Notes under the pieces: model-generated
Databases searched by the model: none
Seen by the model: the letters and a program-made list of their open reading frames with translations, nothing else
What the model was told of the DNA's origin: nothing
Translations under genes and position numbers: made by a program
Origin: Pseudomonadota bacterium
Lineage (GTDB): Bacteria > Pseudomonadota > Alphaproteobacteria > Rhizobiales > Kaistiaceae
Assembly: GCA_023433185.1 (NCBI GenBank)
Contig: JAEZEN010000237.1
Coordinates: 1 to 5,591 of the forward strand
Length of the DNA stretch: 5,591 nt
Direction of reading: 5' to 3'
Shown here: piece by piece, positions 5,123-5,591 of the stretch
Layout of the letters: every line of letters begins with the position of its first letter
How positions within the stretch are numbered: position 1 is the stretch's first letter

Positions 5123-5591
5123 TCAGTATTCCCCGAGGTCCGGCAGCCCGGCGCCCATGCGCTGGGCTGCGTTGCGGATGTGCTGCCACATGGCATCGCG
5201 CGACCCCGGAGCGGAGCCCGCGGCGATGGCATCGTAGATCGCCACATGCTCGGCGATCGTGATGTCGATGATCTCCTGCATGGACGGGTGGCGGGACCGC
5301 GCTTCCATGATGCTCAGGCGGACCTGTTCGGAGAGGAAGCTGATCACCATGGTGATGTAGGAGTTGCCGGTGGCCTGGGCGACGTTGCGGTGGAACTCGA
5401 CATCGGCGTCGACGCCGGAGTCCTCCCACCGCTCGGCACTGCGCATGGCCTCGAGCGAGTGGGCGATGGCCGCGAGCTGCTCGTCCGTCTGGCGCAGGGC
5501 GGCGAGGCCGGCGGAGCGCACCTCGACGAGGGCGCGGAGCTCGAACATGTTGCGGAAGGCGGCGATGTCGGTGAGGGTCTCGGCATCGAAG
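5123..5591 (-). CDS. GntR-family regulator, C-terminal FCD domain (5' end outside window)
   Basis: The frame is open to the window edge and encodes the last 155 residues of a FadR-subfamily (FCD) GntR regulator. The visible part is the all-helical FCD effector domain. It starts near FRNMFELRALVEVRSA and contains DVEFHRNVAQATGN, EHVAIYDAIAAG and MWQHIRNAAQRM. The FCD metal and ligand pocket residues all appear present: Asp and His in DVEFH, the His of EHVAI and the His of WQHI. The protein is therefore likely to bind a small carboxylate or sugar acid with a metal ion. The N-terminal winged-helix DNA-binding domain lies outside the window. The ATG at 5548 is internal to the domain and is not the start. 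The rhodanese gene begins 197 bases downstream on the same strand, so separate transcription is likely. Whether it controls the sulfur genes or genes beyond the window cannot be told. Confidence 0.88.
   Translation of the reverse strand, partial: FDAETLTDIAAFRNMFELRALVEVRSAGLAALRQTDEQLAAIAHSLEAMRSAERWEDSGVDADVEFHRNVAQATGNSYITMVISFLSEQVRLSIMEARSRHPSMQEIIDITIAEHVAIYDAIAAGSAPGSRDAMWQHIRNAAQRMGAGLPDLGEY

Noticed and set aside
4926..5429. Upstream extension of the rhodanese frame as a fusion with an N-terminal region
   Set aside because: The extra residues are arginine-rich with no domain, overlap the GntR gene in another phase, and would bury the signal peptide and its ribosome binding site.

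Overview
The window is very GC-rich with strong GC bias at third codon positions. Its gene content (FCD-type GntR regulator, AraC regulator, short-chain dehydrogenase, secreted tandem rhodanese, YeeE/YedE transporter) suggests a free-living alphaproteobacterium, perhaps of the Rhizobiales or Rhodospirillales. That placement is inference from composition and gene types; no rRNA or other marker gene is present. Coding is dense and no stretch without a gene exceeds 300 bases. The longest gaps are 174 and 197 bases.

Left part, plus strand (1-1535): the last 28 codons of an unidentified gene, a gap holding a terminator-like hairpin and a 16-base perfect palindrome, a complete short-chain dehydrogenase/reductase gene (264-1037), and a VOC/glyoxalase-fold gene (1140-1535). 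The VOC gene carries an in-frame TGA as its fourth codon and is annotated as a pseudogene or recoded gene. The 102 bases between these two genes (1038-1139) show nothing I can name.

Right part, minus strand (5591 down to 1487): in transcription order, the C-terminal FCD domain of a GntR-family regulator that runs off the window edge; a secreted thiosulfate-sulfurtransferase-type tandem rhodanese; a YeeE/YedE sulfur-compound transporter; a small secreted protein with two identical-spacing four-cysteine repeats of the GLG1 type; and an AraC-family regulator. The AraC gene meets the VOC gene tail to tail with a 49-base overlap.

The clearest functional unit is the rhodanese plus YeeE/YedE pair, separated by 91 bases that hold a strong GC stem-loop. 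Together they suggest handling of thiosulfate or a related sulfane-sulfur compound: the rhodanese in the periplasm and the transporter in the inner membrane. The cysteine-rich protein and the AraC regulator lie 19 bases apart and could be co-transcribed from a candidate promoter at 2621-2650. Whether they belong to the sulfur module is open. I found no CRISPR array, tRNA, rRNA, insertion sequence or phage gene, and nothing that amounts to a clearly new system. The most distinctive points are the early stop in the VOC gene, the non-standard nucleotide-binding loop of the dehydrogenase, and the cysteine-rich protein beside the sulfur genes.
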